Positions 1-13,039 of a DNA stretch of 64,000 nt are shown in pieces; within the stretch, counting starts at the first letter, position 1, and every line of letters starts with the position of its first letter. The position numbers and the translations under genes are program-made. The stretch comes from Merluccius polli (lineage: Eukaryota > Chordata > Actinopteri > Gadiformes > Merlucciidae), in the NCBI GenBank assembly GCA_030340625.1, contig JAOPHQ010005138.1, positions 124,001 to 188,000 on the forward strand, given 5' to 3'. A model generated the notes under the pieces. It did not search any database. It was not told where the DNA came from and was given only the letters and a program-made list of their open reading frames with translations.

Positions 1-1080
1 CAAATGTCACCGGTAATTATCTGTTATCAATGGCATGTGATGAAGCTGTAAGTGAAGGAAATCCTATCCATCTCTTGGCTTCCACCGCACGCTCACCTCC
101 GCCTGACAGAAACAGGTCATTGCTGTAGGTTAAACCAGGGTCAAGCCAAGGTCACCATGTTGCCAGAGCCAATTAGCTCATATACTGTAGCACCTCTTGT
201 GGAGAAACAAAAACCACCTCTAGATTTCTTGCTGGAAATATACACTGGAATATAGCCCTTTTGGCAAAATGTATCCTTTGTCCATGCACACAAATACATA
301 AGAAGAACTGCTTCAAATTTGTTTTCAAAATCAAAATTACTATTTTTTTGTATACGTCACCCATGCCTCCTCTCTGCTTCCTTTCTCTCTCTCTCTTGTT
401 TCTTGTTCTCAGAGCTATGGGGATGGAAAGGCATTTTCTGGCAGACATGTGTCTCTATAGTGCAAAGCCAAACAGAAGCCCAACAGCAATGCCAACAGGC
501 TAGAGCCCGCTGCCAAATGTCTGTCCTATCCTGGAAAACATTGAATGTGGAGGGAAAAAAAGATACATGCACCAGCAACACACATGGAAGTAGTGTGTTG
601 TAGAAATTGCACATGTTGAACAAAAGTTGAATACAATAAAATGACACAATGAAAATTGTAGATTTTTTTTCAATAATAGTGTAATAATATAGGTTAAATT
701 AAGTAGGCCTATGAAATAGCCACTTAATTAACAAACTCTAGTAACCGTTATGGGTATTATGGGAATACAATACCATTCATAGAAGTATTTTGAATGCGGA
801 TGACAAATGTTTTTTTTGACTGTTGGTTTATTTTTCAATGCAAGAAGCACCCATAAGCAGGGGCACTGTTATTTCATGTTGTTACCTTGTTGCCTCCCTG
901 TCCTGTGTGTTTAGATTATGCCAGCTAATAACGCCAGCTCATTTTCCAGATAGCGAGTGCATTTTCTATTGAGTGCTCCATGTTGTGTGGATACACACGG
1001 GCGGTGGGCCCTGCATCCTAATGGGAGCAGGCACACTGCGTTCACTGTGTCTGAGTCATACAGCCTCACGCTACCTCCTG
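1..1080. other. Gene-free unique sequence
   Basis: No coding similarity, RNA gene or element terminus was recognised. Reading frames here are short and look random. A short T run and AT-rich stretches lie at about 660-720. Confidence 0.6.
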
Positions 1081-1335
1081 TGTGTGTAATTTGTGTGTGT
1101 GTATGTGTAAAGAGAGTCTGAGTGTGTATGCTTGTGAGTGTGCGTGCGCGTATGTGTGTGTGTATGTGCACGTGATGTGCACGTGTGTTTCTGTGTGTGT
1201 GTGTGTGTGTGTGTGTGCATGTTTGTGTGGTGTGTGAAGCTGTATGCACTTGTGTGTCTGCATTTACAAGCATGTGTGTATGAACAAGAGCGAGACTGTA
1301 AGGCCTGTGTGTCTGTGTGTGTGTTTTACAAAGGG
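1081..1335. repeat. Degenerate (GT)n microsatellite
   Basis: GT-rich tract interrupted by TATG, CACGTG and GCGCG variants, with the purest run at about 1193-1217. The repeated-residue reading frames it creates on both strands are by-products of the dinucleotide. Confidence 0.85.
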
Positions 1336-1982
1336 GAAAGTCTAGTAAACAAAACCAATGATTAATATTTTAACGCAACAATTGAAAAAATATTTGCAGG
1401 CTTCAACAGTGTGCCTCGGTAGGTGACATGTACACAATAAGATACAAAGTTAATTGAGTTTGTTTATCTCGGGCCTCAAACTGTGTATGCGTTGGTGTGT
1501 GTATGTATGTGTGTGTGTGCACGTGTGCATGTGTCTGCATAGACAGTTTTCTGTGTGCGCCAAATACGCCTGTAAAATCAACATCTACCCTAGTCACACA
1601 GATGAAGTATGGCGGGGCATTTCCGCCATTATGGGGGTCCCATTGTTGTAGAAAAGACTTTAGTGGGTTTAGGAAATACTATGAGGACCGCTGGAATTCA
1701 TGTATTTATTGATGTGGCGAGCAGTGGCTACACATGACGTTGGTCAGAGGAGACCTTTGTTGCATTTATTTGTTCACATCTCCTGTTCTTTAATCTTTTT
1801 AAATGGTTAAACAATGAAAAGGGATGTAGGAATATACGGTAGTAATATATTACATGCATATGAAGTGAAACATTTGTGGATTCATGGAGATGGATGGGGA
1901 TATGTGTTTGCCATGGTTGTTGTTATGGTTTAGGATGTTTGTAAAACATGCACATTTCAAAAAAATTCTAAATCCTGGTTAA
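1336..1982. other. Gene-free sequence with a short GT tract
   Basis: Unique AT-rich sequence. A second short degenerate GT tract lies at about 1493-1536. No gene or element end was recognised. Confidence 0.55.
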
Positions 1983-1986
1983 TTAA

Positions 1987-2405
1987 AGGTGGAGTGTGTA
2001 GGATTTAGTGGCATCTAGCAGTGAATTTGTGGATTGCAACCAACTGAATACCTCCCCCCCCCCCCCTCACCTCTCCCTATTCCAACGATGTAGGAGAAGC
2101 TACGGTGGCCTGTACTGGCCAGTAAGGTGCCAGTAGGTGCTATTGTGAGGTTCCTTGATAGATTTATAAATTGTATTTAGTTATTTAGTTTGAATAGCAA
2201 TAGGTCATAACAATTATAATTAAAAAAAAAAGATAGATAGCAATAATGAAAAGAATCTGTCCTCTCTAGAGCCATTTGTCTTTTTTCTGGGCTACTGTAG
2301 AAACATGACGGTGCAACATGGTGGTCTCCGTGGAAGAGGACCCACTCCCTATGTAGATATAAAGGGCTCATTCTAAGGTAACGGAAACAACAATTCTTAT
2401 TTTCA
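1987..2405 (+). mobile_element. TTAA-type palindromic MITE, copy 1, right end missing
   Basis: It begins after TTAA (1983-1986) with AGGTGGAGTGTGTAG, then a 'GATTTAGTGGCATCTAGC' block. Most of the interior matches, in inverse orientation, the complete copy at 36583-39109: the cleanest blocks are the 'GTAGGAGAAGCTACGG' region and the stretch with 'CTCCCTATGTAGATATAAAG'. The copy stops at about 2405, where the complete one runs on for about 100 bp to its second terminal repeat. A TTAA duplication with ends starting AGG fits the Kolobok superfamily better than piggyBac, whose ends usually start CC. That family assignment is inference. Confidence 0.75.
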
Positions 2406-2614
2406 TGAGATTATCGCTGCGTGATTGAGATTGCTGCGCGATTGTTGACGGGGGGGGGGGGGGGGGGGGCTGCGCGATTGTTGACGTGTTGACCGGGGGG
2501 GGGGGGGGGGGGGGGGCGGATCTTCTTTTTTTTTTTTTCTTCCTTAATGGGCCCCCCCCGGCATCTGGGCCCCGGTGCAATGCACCGGTTGCACCGTCAA
2601 TAGTTACGCCACTG
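2406..2614. mobile_element. hAT-type MITE remnant with G-run minisatellite
   Basis: The right end reads GTTACGCCACTG (2603-2614), the inverse of the CAGTGGCGTAAC end of the verified hAT MITE at 47839-48317. Inside are two units of 'TGCGCGATTGTTGAC' followed by runs of about 20 G (from about 2451 and 2495), then a T tract and a GGGCCCC block. No left terminus is visible, so this is a truncated copy abutting the MITE on its left. If the end is genuine the TSD would be CAGGTGTT, but no partner copy is seen. Confidence 0.6.
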
Positions 2615-2622
2615 CAGGTGTT

Positions 2623-3162
2623 GCAGGCGATCCTTTGTGTTCCTCACACCCACCAGCCTACTGGGCCGCTGACCTTGGGGAGGGGGGGGGGGGGGGTGGA
2701 GGCAATTGACAGGTATAGGGTGAGGTGAGGCTGGTGGGTGGGGGTTATAAGTTGGGTTGTACTACTGGTAACAACGGCCGGCAATATATCAGAGCGGCAA
2801 TTTGGAGCGCTTTATCCGATGGGGGGATGTGGTGGTGGTGGGGGTGGTGCTGTGGGGGCAGTGGTGGCAGTGGTGGCGGTGGTGGCGGTGGTGGTGGGGT
2901 GTCGATTCCCATCAACGCCATAGATCACAGTTTTCAAGCTTGAGTGCATGTTTATTAGGATATAGGTTGGGACAGATTCTTCTTCTTTTTTTTATGATGT
3001 GAGCTATTTGATCACAGAGCCCTCCGACAAATCATTTGCCACAAAACACAGAAGCACAGCGTAATCATCAGGATTTGTGATGCAATAAGAAGAAGAACCA
3101 GATCAGCAGATTTAGGGCCTTATTGTGGGACCTGCTCCCTGGCTGGGGTCATCGCAGCATGC

Positions 3163-3167
<5 letters not shown>
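2623..3167. other. Gene-free, G-rich simple sequence
   Basis: A G run lies at about 2684-2696. The stretch 2821-2900 is a cryptically simple GGT/GGC tract. Glycine/tryptophan-rich frames come from this composition. The rest is unique with no recognised gene. Confidence 0.6.
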
Positions 3168-3199
<32 letters not shown>

Positions 3200-3213
3200 G
3201 GGGGGGGGGGGGG
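3168..3213. repeat. (GA)n followed by a G run
   Basis: About 15 GA units (3168-3197) run directly into about 16 G residues. Confidence 0.9.
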
Positions 3214-3482
3214 AGCTTACAATGTTCCACTCAATGACTTTATGTATCAAGGACATGGAACTGCTGATTATCCTTTGGCTGTAGGTATCGATTATATTAT
3301 CAGCGTATGAGTGAATACTCTCATAGTGTGACCTAAGGCTTTAGTTATTATACTGACATATGTCTAAAGAAGTGCACTAAACCTGTCACACCACGTACGA
3401 CGCTAACACACTGTAATTTCCAAGATACCTCTCCTCTGAGCCTGACCTTTTCTACTGCTGCTTCTATTTTGGATACCTGCGT

Positions 3483-3527
3483 CTCTCTCTCTCTCTCTCT
3501 CTTGCTCTCTCTCTCTCTCTCTCTCCC
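3483..3527. repeat. (CT)n microsatellite
   Basis: CT dinucleotide tract with one TTG interruption near 3502. Confidence 0.9.
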
Positions 3528-4876
3528 ACTCTCCTGCGCCTCTGAGACCCCAGCCAGATGGTGGCTCTATTGAGTGACAAAGTCGGAGGGAGACGACATC
3601 TACTGTTATGCGTCGGTGGCCGTGAGAGAGTTTGGCTCGGCACCAAAGCTTTGGTTGTGGCTCTGGAACGGGCAGCAGCAGCAGCAGCAGTAGCTGCTAT
3701 GTTGTAATGACCACATGGTCATTCTCCCTCCCTTGCTGGGCGGGTCGAGCTGATGCTCCAATGCGCTCTTCTCGCTGGTAGCAGACTGTTGGCAAAAACT
3801 ACACCAGAGATATAACGCAATAGACACAACAGCAGGTTCTCATCAAGAGCAAAAAAAGCATTTCCTCAAAAAAGTGAATTAATTGAAGCTTATGTCAGTT
3901 TTTGTTGTAACTGACTTGCCATTCCTTGGCAAATGTTGAACAGAGCCATCTAGTGAATGGATTTGTTATTGCACCACTTTGATATTCAATCAAGGGATTA
4001 TTAACATTCATGAGTCACATTCTTAACAGGCAGTAGAGAATTGGCTATTACATGGTGCTTTCAACCTCTTTTTTTTCCATTATAGCGCCTGATCATTTAT
4101 ATCCCTCCATTGTTATAATTGTGTGGGTCAGCGGCCCTGGCAGAGTCTAACCAGTCCTTTAACAGGATCCATCACAGTCTTTTATAGTGCTACAGCCTCT
4201 CTCATATAGCATGCTCAAAGACATCCATTCATCACCACATTCTACCACCATAACGCCTTGTCAGCGTGAGGATGAGAGAATAGACACAGGCCTAATGTCC
4301 AATAAAAACACAACAGAGCATAATATCTGCCAGAATTGGTCGGCTGAGCGTGGCGCGCCATACCGTCGACATCACGGTAGAATCGGGCTACGCGCTGTGA
4401 TTTAGGATGCGGCCAATTCTCTATTGATAGTCTACAGGATTTCCTCTGTGTGTCATCATAAAACCCATGTACCACGCTCGTCCACAATGCAATCTTTTTT
4501 TCCCCTGCATCTTATCTGCGCCCCGACTCATTTTCCGCTTGAGGAAGTCCGGAAAATTGACTTAGAATTGCTCCATGCAAATAGTTTGTACTTTGCATTT
4601 ACACGGGTAGACACAGGGAAGCGGAGTGTGGCAGCAGGTATATGCGCAAGATTCTCAACCAGGGTTTTTCCAACCTGCAACATTGGAAAATATACTATGA
4701 GCTGGCTATGCAGCGCAGTACAGCCGATATCAGCATTCACTATCTTCCTTATTAGGGACTATGGAGAGGAATTTACTGCACTCCTATGGAGAGGCCCTGT
4801 GGCAATTATATGTGATCTACATGCATTAATATACGGCCTATAGCCCCAGTGCAATGGCTCAGCTCCTTTTGAATCA
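3528..4876. other. Gene-free unique sequence
   Basis: A CAG run at about 3674-3690 is the only simple repeat. A 139-residue frame at 4424-4843 has no recognisable domain, no supporting codon pattern and no visible splice context, so it is not called. Unique, non-repetitive blocks such as 4020-4180 could be conserved noncoding DNA, but this cannot be tested from one sequence. Confidence 0.5.
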
Positions 4877-4898
4877 AACACACAGACACACACACACA

Positions 4899-4985
<87 letters not shown>
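4877..4985. repeat. (CA)n microsatellite
   Basis: About 109 bp of CA with one GACA and one TACA interruption. The uninterrupted part is about 80 bp. Confidence 0.95.
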
Positions 4986-4987
<2 letters not shown>

Positions 4988-5754
4988 TATACTATTCATT
5001 CTGGAAATCTTCAATTGTAGAGCTCCCATAATATCTGAACCGTCTACCCTTTTTTACCCTCTTGATTCCATATTCCAGTGATTGACATTCGATGAAATGT
5101 GTACAGACTGTCTCAGGTTGCAGTAACACACCCCAGTCTGTCACCTATCCGTCTTTAGCACACATTCATCAACATGAAGAACTTGAAACCAAAAACATGG
5201 CTCCAGACTACCCCCCCCCCCCCCTCTATAAACTGTATTTCACTGTTTCAAAAGGATAGTTACAACAAACAAAACAAATAGCCAGCTATGCGAGTGCTGA
5301 AGAGGTGCAGACAGCTGTAGTGTAACACCATTTGCATTTCTTACATCTGTTTCTTTGACAGCTACATGTAATCGCTGTTTTCTCCCCCCTCGTTTTCTCC
5401 TTGAGTGGTAATGTTGCTTTGCCACTCTGAGTCTTTGTCAGGCTCGGAGTCTTTATGTAGGTCCAGATTGTCTGCAAAGCTCTTAATGAATAATTAATTA
5501 GTGGCTCTGCACAGTTAGGGCGTAATTTACCTCTCTGCATTTCACATTGTATTTCATTCAGCACTTGGGGTGGCTGATCAGCCAACTTTGAGGCCATGCA
5601 ATGCTCATCACAAGAATACAAGAAAACAGCAACGCCTGAGGATGTATATGAAAAGAAACCAACAATGATATCTGGAAATCTTTCCAACCATTCCCCTTAA
5701 ATAAAATTAAATAAATAAATACATAAATACAAAAAAACAAAAACAAAAAAAAAA

Positions 5755-5788
<34 letters not shown>

Positions 5789-7366
5789 CCGTGTATGGTG
5801 GTTTTGTTGGTAATCTTTTCTTCCAGGCTACTGCATGTGCCTTATTAGGACCTGCGCTCATGGCTCATAATGTTGTAATTGAGGGGGAGGGTGGGGGTGA
5901 GGGGGAGGGTCAGTGTGTAGGTCATGTGTGGATGTCATGAGGATCAGTGCTGCCCTCTTGCCCCCCAACCTGCTGCTCCTGATACAGAGGATGACCCCTT
6001 CTGAGATGAGTTTCCTCTGCTATTACTTAACTGGGCTCGAGTCACAAAAGACATCTCACTGTCAAATAATGTATGTAAGACTGCATGGGACTCAGGCATT
6101 TGCATCTTGCAACTGTATTGGCTGAAAAAAATCGGCTAAAATGTTATATTTCTTTTATACTCATATTGCTGTGACTGCATATGCCCTATATGTATATAAC
6201 TCATATCTCAATGCACTATGTTAAATGTGTACTGAAACATAGGAATAAAATGCATCTCTATGGTGCATCTCTATGGGGGGGGGGAATTTTAACCCCCCCC
6301 CCCCCCCCCCCCATAACGTCACCTTGAGATTGACTAGTGCGGGGGGTGGGGTGGGTGGGGGTCGGGGGTGCAACACAGTGCCTCCATGCTGAGGACATCT
6401 GTATGCAGGCAGCAGACAATATCGCTCGATGAAATATTCATCCATTGCCGTCTTTTGACAATGACGCTACATGACCATGGTTTCACTTTTCAAATGTCTG
6501 AGGTGCCCGGAGCCAAGAAGAGGGGAACTTAGCTGACATCATTTTCTGCTTGTTTCGTTCACCGCCCATACAGTGGCAGCCAGCAGCAGGACCCACAACT
6601 CAACAGCACAATTAAATGATGAGGTTAGCGAATCACCACCATTCAACAGAAGGAAAGACAAAAAAGAAATATGCTGGCTCTGGCTGCCCTTGAAACAGAC
6701 TCACCTGAGAGTAAGGGAGGAGAAAATAACAGTATACATAAATATGGAGAATACAGGCCATGAATATTTAATTTGCTGGCAGTGCAGCAGCAGCCCACAA
6801 GATAAAAATAATGCATCTTTCCAAGTCAGGACCTGTTTATGAAGTTGAGCTAAAAGCTATTCCGTGTTATCAGATTCATCTACGAAGCCCTGCGTTTCCT
6901 TTGAACCGCGCCAATGCTTTATTTAAATGTCAGCATCGGGCGATCTGCTGGACGTGTTGCAGGAGGATTCCTGCTTCTTCTGCTTGGTTTTTATTTTTTA
7001 CAACCCGTCAGACCTGGAAGAGTGGGGACTGGACCTGACTGAATCAGAAACACAAAAAGGTCAAAATGTCTTTGTTTGATTTATCCTGTTTCTTACTACA
7101 TCACTAGGGAAAAGAGGAAGTTACCCGCACAAACGGATTAAGGTCAATGCTTGTTAAAAAGTAAACCTTTCAAATAAGCCCTTTGTTAAATCCAGCTAAT
7201 ATGGGATATTTCACCAGCCAATTTGTTTTTGTACATTTGAAAAAGTGAAAGCAGAAAACAAAATAATTGTGGAAAGAATTCACTCTACCTTACGCGTAAT
7301 GATCTATAACACGACCATGTTTGGACTTCCACCTGCCTCACTGCTTTATGAGGTCTCAGAGTCATA
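4986..7366. other. Gene-free sequence with simple repeats
   Basis: It holds a C run (about 5211-5224), an A-rich/(TA)n/(CA)n block (5730-5788), a GGGTGAG-type purine tract (5881-5912) and G/C runs at 6275-6312. The stretch 6560-6840 is unique and rather AT/GC balanced. No exon, RNA gene or element terminus was recognised. Confidence 0.5.
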
Positions 7367-7748
7367 AGGTGCATTTCCATCCACCTCTTTTTATTCTAAT
7401 TTTCAATTTGCAAATAAAAAAACATGAGAAATGTGAATAAGTCTCGAAATATCGATAAAAAGTTTCTCCACTTGAGGGAGGTGGAAAAGTTTGTGTATCG
7501 ATAAAAGGTTAATTTGACAAAGTGCAATGGAAACCGATTCAGCGAATGAATGTGAATGAATTATGACGTACAGAAATCACGTGACTTAAATGTCACTCCA
7601 GCTTCAACAATTAGCGCCACCTACTGCTTATCTCGATGAACCAACTCCTAATATTCGAATAACAGTAGTGGATGGAAACACGCATAAATTCGCATTTCCT
7701 TTTGTCAATTTTCAGAAAATTCGATTAACATTTAGATGGAAACCCAGC
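7367..7748. mobile_element. GTTTCCATCC-ended MITE, copy 1 (internally deleted)
   Basis: It is flanked by TA on both sides (7365-7366 and 7749-7750). The left end has 'GCATTTCCATCC' and the right end reads 'GATGGAAACCCAGC'. Internal blocks 'CTCGAAATATCGATAAAA', 'AAAGTGCAATGGAAACC' and 'TAGCGCCACCTACTGC' recur in the copies at 54010-54464 and 57775-58330. This copy lacks about 200 bp of the middle present in the others. The TA duplication is inferred from two copies, and the superfamily is not resolved. Confidence 0.8.
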
Positions 7749-7750
7749 TA

Positions 7751-9255
7751 TAGTGGAGATTCCTCAACAAGTACCCATGAAGGACCACGAAAACGGTGGC
7801 GACAAATTAAACGAAAGGGCCCTCATTTGTATTCACATTACGTATCAACTTAAAATAACGACAGTTGTTTAATTATTATTTTTATTTGGTGGGTATAGGC
7901 GCCAGAACGGGGTTGTTTGGTGGCGGTGGCTAATCTTTTTCCTCTATGCCAAGGCATGCAATCAGGGACGCTTTCAGCAAACCACGCTCGGCATGAATAC
8001 ACAAGTGGAATAACACCAGTCTCGGTGAGAGAGAAAAGTATCATATTCCTATTGTGTTTGAATGCAAGACGAATTTCAAGGAGCATGAGTTCCAAATGCT
8101 GAGCCTCCCTGATCATACAGCTAAAAGTAATTTCTACTCGGCAACTCAAAATTACTGTTGCTTCTCGGACAAACTACTAAACAACCTAAAATAGCAATTT
8201 GGGTGTGTATTCCATTGATGTAAAAGTATTTTGCTAAATTTACAGTGTGCTAATATAGTAGGGCTATATGTATTTTATCTCGCTATTGTCCACGCATTAA
8301 CAAATGCACTACTAATTTGCCATAACCATAATTTAGCCTCAGTTTGAAAACACAGAACCTCTTAATTCATATGAATATGTATGTAGCTTTCATTGGGAGT
8401 CCACTGTGCAACACCTTGATTAGTGAGGATGATGTCATGCCGTGCTCTCGGCCATGAACAAGCGAGAGAGGGGGAAAATGCTTGCTTGTCTGATGTATAC
8501 TATCAAGTCTTTTTTTCCCCCTGTATTGCAGGAAATTGCTTCACAAACACACACACTTTTTCTACATCTACACACTTATTTTAAATCTACACAATGAGAT
8601 GTTCTTACCGTTTGTTAATCTATTATTGAAATTGATAGATTAAAATTGTCTGAAAAAATCCAGCCAGCGCTTATATTCCTCCACATAAAGTTCTGCACCT
8701 GCCTCCCAAAACACTTCCATTTTCTTCCCCCCAAAACTTCAACACCCACTGTTTAATAGAAGTTGTATAATTTCATTTTTGATGGACAGCTGAGGTGCAG
8801 AGGGAGGGTGCTGTAGGGTAACATAGCGTTTATGGAGCTAAATTCGACCACCACCGCTCAAAGCAAATGTAATTGTATGACAGTAATCACAGGGTGCGTT
8901 CATAAAAGTTATAATTGCATTCATTGAATGTTATTTTAGAATGTAAGTTGCATCAGCAGAAAACCTTGCTTTCATTTACTGTTGTGCAGTAACTAAACAG
9001 CATGGCTGAATAACTGGGACTTAATGTGGGTTTACTTTGGTTGATGTCGAGGAATTCTAAAAAAACTACATTTTTGATGGAACAAAACTCATTGACCACT
9101 AATGGGTAAACAAAAAGATGAAGTAAATTAGATTAATTAATTAATTAATTAAATGAATGAATGTTAAATGATGTTAACATATCTTCTTTTTCCATTTCTA
9201 ATTGTTCAGGTACTATTTGTGTCATTCAAGATTTAAGATAATTTGTTTGCACAGA
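7751..9255. other. Gene-free unique sequence
   Basis: AT-rich sequence with no recognised gene or element end. (TTAA)n-like low complexity begins beside it at about 9131-9151. Confidence 0.5.
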
Positions 9256-9256
9256 T

Positions 9257-9310
<54 letters not shown>
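9256..9310. repeat. (CA)n microsatellite
   Basis: Pure CA tract of about 54 bp. Confidence 0.95.
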
Positions 9311-12300
9311 TTTCTTAGCCAGTTCAAGGTTATAAATATGGGCCTACCCTACTACACACAGAGATACAGAGAGGTATTTGTAATTTTCTCTTTATATTGA
9401 TAAACATGAATGAAACTTAAATGTAAACATGAAATATTATTAAATTACCATCATATTGACCACAGTTCATGATGTATTTTCATTGGTTAACTTTTTTCAT
9501 AAAAAATATGCAAATCAATACACATTACAGAAGGAATACAAATACATGTAAAGAAATTCTAACAAAGAAAGGAACATTATCTGCAACTCACGAATGTGGC
9601 ATATTATGAATTTTGCATGTTAGGCGTTTAATTATGTCTCCCCTTTCTTGTCTTCTTTGAACAGAAAGCTATGATATGCTGTTCATGTATTTCTTCTATG
9701 TACAAGCCGTTTATGCAAAAGAACAGTATATAACCATGAAAATGATATCACATTGTCAATAGGACAATGTGCCCCTTTTACAATTGGGAAGCTTTTCTAC
9801 TTACGTAGTAGAATATCCTTGAACTAGTGAAGGATAGTTCTGTCATTACAATTTTACCACCTCTTTTATAGAGCCAATCTAAGAGAGGAATCAGCCTCCA
9901 AATTTACTTTGCAACATAAAGTCACCAGATGCTGGCCGAGAGTGAAACAAGGGCTAGAATTTATAATGAGATGATAGCGGCAGCATCCCAACATGTTAAT
10001 ACCTGATGATGGGTGTGAGGGCACGCTAATAGTGCTGCTGACGATGAGGATTTCATACAGAAACTCTGTCATTAGGCAGTAGCCGAGCCCCCCCCCCACA
10101 CACAAAAGGCAATCGGGGGGGGGGGGGGGGGGGGGGGGGTGGTCACAGGGTTTTGGGAGAGCAACCTGGTCTGTACAGCAGGGATGGGGGATGCAGGCAG
10201 GATTCGATATTGATCCTATCACGGTAGGATAGGAGTGTTGAAGCAGGGACGAGCCGGCGTGCTGCTGGGGCTTATTTCTTTGAGAATGAGTATGAATGCG
10301 GTCTCGGGCCGCAAGACCACCACCGAGCCCTTTCAAGGACGATTGCACGTAGGCACTACACACCTCTCACACATACATTGGAAAATAACATGACATTGTG
10401 TACCTTTTTGAGCCCATAACTGAAAATCTCTCATGAAACGGAAAGCTGCCAGGTCGCAATGTGCTGCAACCAGGGTCAAAAAAGTTAAATGATTGAAAAT
10501 CAAATCAAAGAGCTTGTTTTGGTATGATTTTTACAGCTTGGACCCACAAAGGAAACTTTCATTCATAGATGTTTGAGGAGTAGTACAGTATATACCCCTG
10601 AGAGGCCTTGGGAATGGTATCCTTCTATATATGTTTTTTCCATTTAGGAAACATTTAGATACAAAGTGAACACAGTTATTACGGAGCGAGTGGTGATTAA
10701 GGATCTTGTTCAAGATTGGTTACAGGTATGGAGCCCAGGCCGTTTAGGCCAGGAGTCAAACACACAGAGGCAATACAGCAGTAACAAGGTTTTAATCCTC
10801 CTGATGAACTAATACCCATCATAATAAAGGTATACGGATATCCTATTGCATTATTCATTTGATATACCAGTCTGGATTTTAGACCTTGTTTTAGCAGCGA
10901 ATACACAAGACACTTATGATAAATTGTTTTTCCAATTTAAAAGTGCTCCGTCTTGCCAGGTAGAGATTTGTGTTTGTATAATGAATAATGACACTCAAAA
11001 GGTTGTGCGTGAATATGTTAAACTGCTTTTTTATCTGCATCATTGAACCTAAAACCCGTAACGTCACTGCTCGTACGTTGCTATCTACAGTCAGACCTTA
11101 TTAATTCATGAATGTGGAGAATCAATTAAGTAATTGTGGATATAAACATGCATTATAGATTTAGTTCAAATCAATTCGGGTGCTGGAGATATCGATGTAC
11201 ATCATTGTCTCAGGACAATAATGACAGAAGTGGATTTAGATGGTAAACAGAACAGAGTCGGCCCGACATGGAATAATAGTATTTAAATGATTCATGATCA
11301 AGTTGTTTGAACTCAACTTTAGCACAGCTGTAACCATGGCAACTATGAAAGATAACAAACGGGTATCCAGTGGAGTCGGCGAGTTAGGTTGCATGACCAA
11401 ACCTAAACACTAAAACATCAAGGCAGATTAAGATATTGCATTTTTAATAACAGAAGCAGCAAGACAACATTAAAACCAAACCCTGAACTAATGGGCAAGT
11501 GGTGATGATGATGATGATGAGGATGATAATGACGAAACACAGCAAATGAAGCATACAAATGCACATGATTGCACATGCTTATTTACAACAACAGTTGGCA
11601 CTACTTTCACAGCATGTGTTTTGTTCATTTAAGAAGAAAAAATATACTTTCATCCTCAAGTCCAATGATGAAATAACCGATGTCAACAACCCAAAAGAAG
11701 AAGTAAAAGGAGGAAACAACTTTCCAAACTTCAGTAAATCTTGACCTAGCGTGTAATCGCTGCTGGCTGTTCAGTCAAGACAAGAGTTAGGTTGAGGGGG
11801 ACACTGGGGACTTATCGAGCAGGTCTTTCATGGCCTGTCACACATACAAGCCTCTTTAAAGGGACCTGTGTGACTGAGATACACACACAAAGAGCCAGCC
11901 TATGACCAGTGGCCGGCTCTGGTCAGCTTATAAGACATGTTGGCAACAGATAGAGATTGATGATAGCATCCAATGCAATTTACTCTGTGTCCAGGTTTGC
12001 TGGTTTGCTCGTTGCTCTGCGGTTAACGGTAAAAAGTAGCGGTCGCAAAAAAAAGAACATCTCCCTGTAATCTGTCAGTTGGAATGGAAGCGCGGGCATG
12101 AACAGCCACGGTGGGCTGGGCGCTTGCTATCTGTGCATGCAGATGGCAGGAAAAATTCATGGGGATTTTATATGTGTGTGATGGGAATGTTCTGTACTCC
12201 TAGCCTCGACAAGATTCAGATTCATGTAACGATGCCATCCACTGATTAAATAAACAACAATGACACAAAGAAATGCTGTAAACCATTAGCATAATCAATC

Positions 12301-12614
12301 AATCAATTTGAATGAAAAAACGAAACAAAAAAACTAGGGGGAAATAATTGAACGTTAGGATGTAGCGGATAGGAATCATTAAAATGTGAAAAATGGCTTA
12401 TGCTAAGTACAACATACAGGGCAACTTATCAGTTAGTCTCCTGATAGGAGCATGAGATGGATAGGGTGCCGTCTACCTCCACAGCCTCTGTTCTTAATTG
12501 GTCACCACAATTATGGCTAGAAGATGCATTAGTGATTGTTCTGACACCAAGGTATATTCAAATTAGTTTGAGATATTCCAACTCGCCTTTCCTGCCATGC
12601 ATATCAAATACATG

Positions 12615-12618
<4 letters not shown>
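9311..12618. other. Gene-free unique sequence
   Basis: Simple sequence: C and G runs at 10089-10139 and a GAT run at 11501-11525. The 165-residue minus-strand frame at 9866-10363 crosses the G run and reads as polyproline there, so it is not called. The stretch 10840-11050 is non-repetitive and AT-rich with homeodomain-like ATTA sites. It is only a candidate conserved element. Confidence 0.5.

Positions 12619-12683
<65 letters not shown>
12619..12683. repeat. (AT)n microsatellite
   Basis: Pure AT tract of about 65 bp. The flanks on both sides carry ACATGTTTCA-like sequence, giving a small near-duplication around the tract. Confidence 0.95.
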
Positions 12684-12689
<6 letters not shown>

Positions 12690-13039
12690 GTTTCACTAAC
12701 ACATGGTTGTCCCTTCTAAAAATAGATATTGAGTGTTATTTTTTATTGCCTTGCTAATTCTGTTTCCTCTAAAATATGAAATACTTGCAGTGTTGCAGAA
12801 TAGTAGTGGAATAATGGGTGCTAGAAAGGACCAATTACTGCAAGTTATTATTCAAATCCACTTAATGTGTATGAGAAGTAAATAATTTCACAGAAACATA
12901 AATATAACAGTTAAGCATCTAGTTGTACCAAGACATAATTTGCCTTGTAAAAGTTGTTTTCTTTGTCACAGTTTGAATTGTTCTGTTTGTCTTTGTGTAG
13001 CTTTTTTAGAGACTTACAGCTGGCAGAATAGCGGGTTTG
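12684..13039. other. Gene-free sequence upstream of the Gypsy remnant
   Basis: AT-rich sequence. No Gypsy LTR or primer binding site was recognised here, so the 5' limit of the Gypsy element is not fixed. Confidence 0.45.

Noticed and set aside
1138..1365. Cys/Val-rich frames over GT tracts (also at 4759, 39473, 60134)
   Set aside because: Translations of dinucleotide repeats.
4424..4843. 139-residue open frame
   Set aside because: No domain, no splice context and no sign of codon preference. Frames of this size arise by chance in 64 kb.
9866..10363. 165-residue minus-strand frame
   Set aside because: It passes through a long G run read as polyproline, with no recognisable domain.
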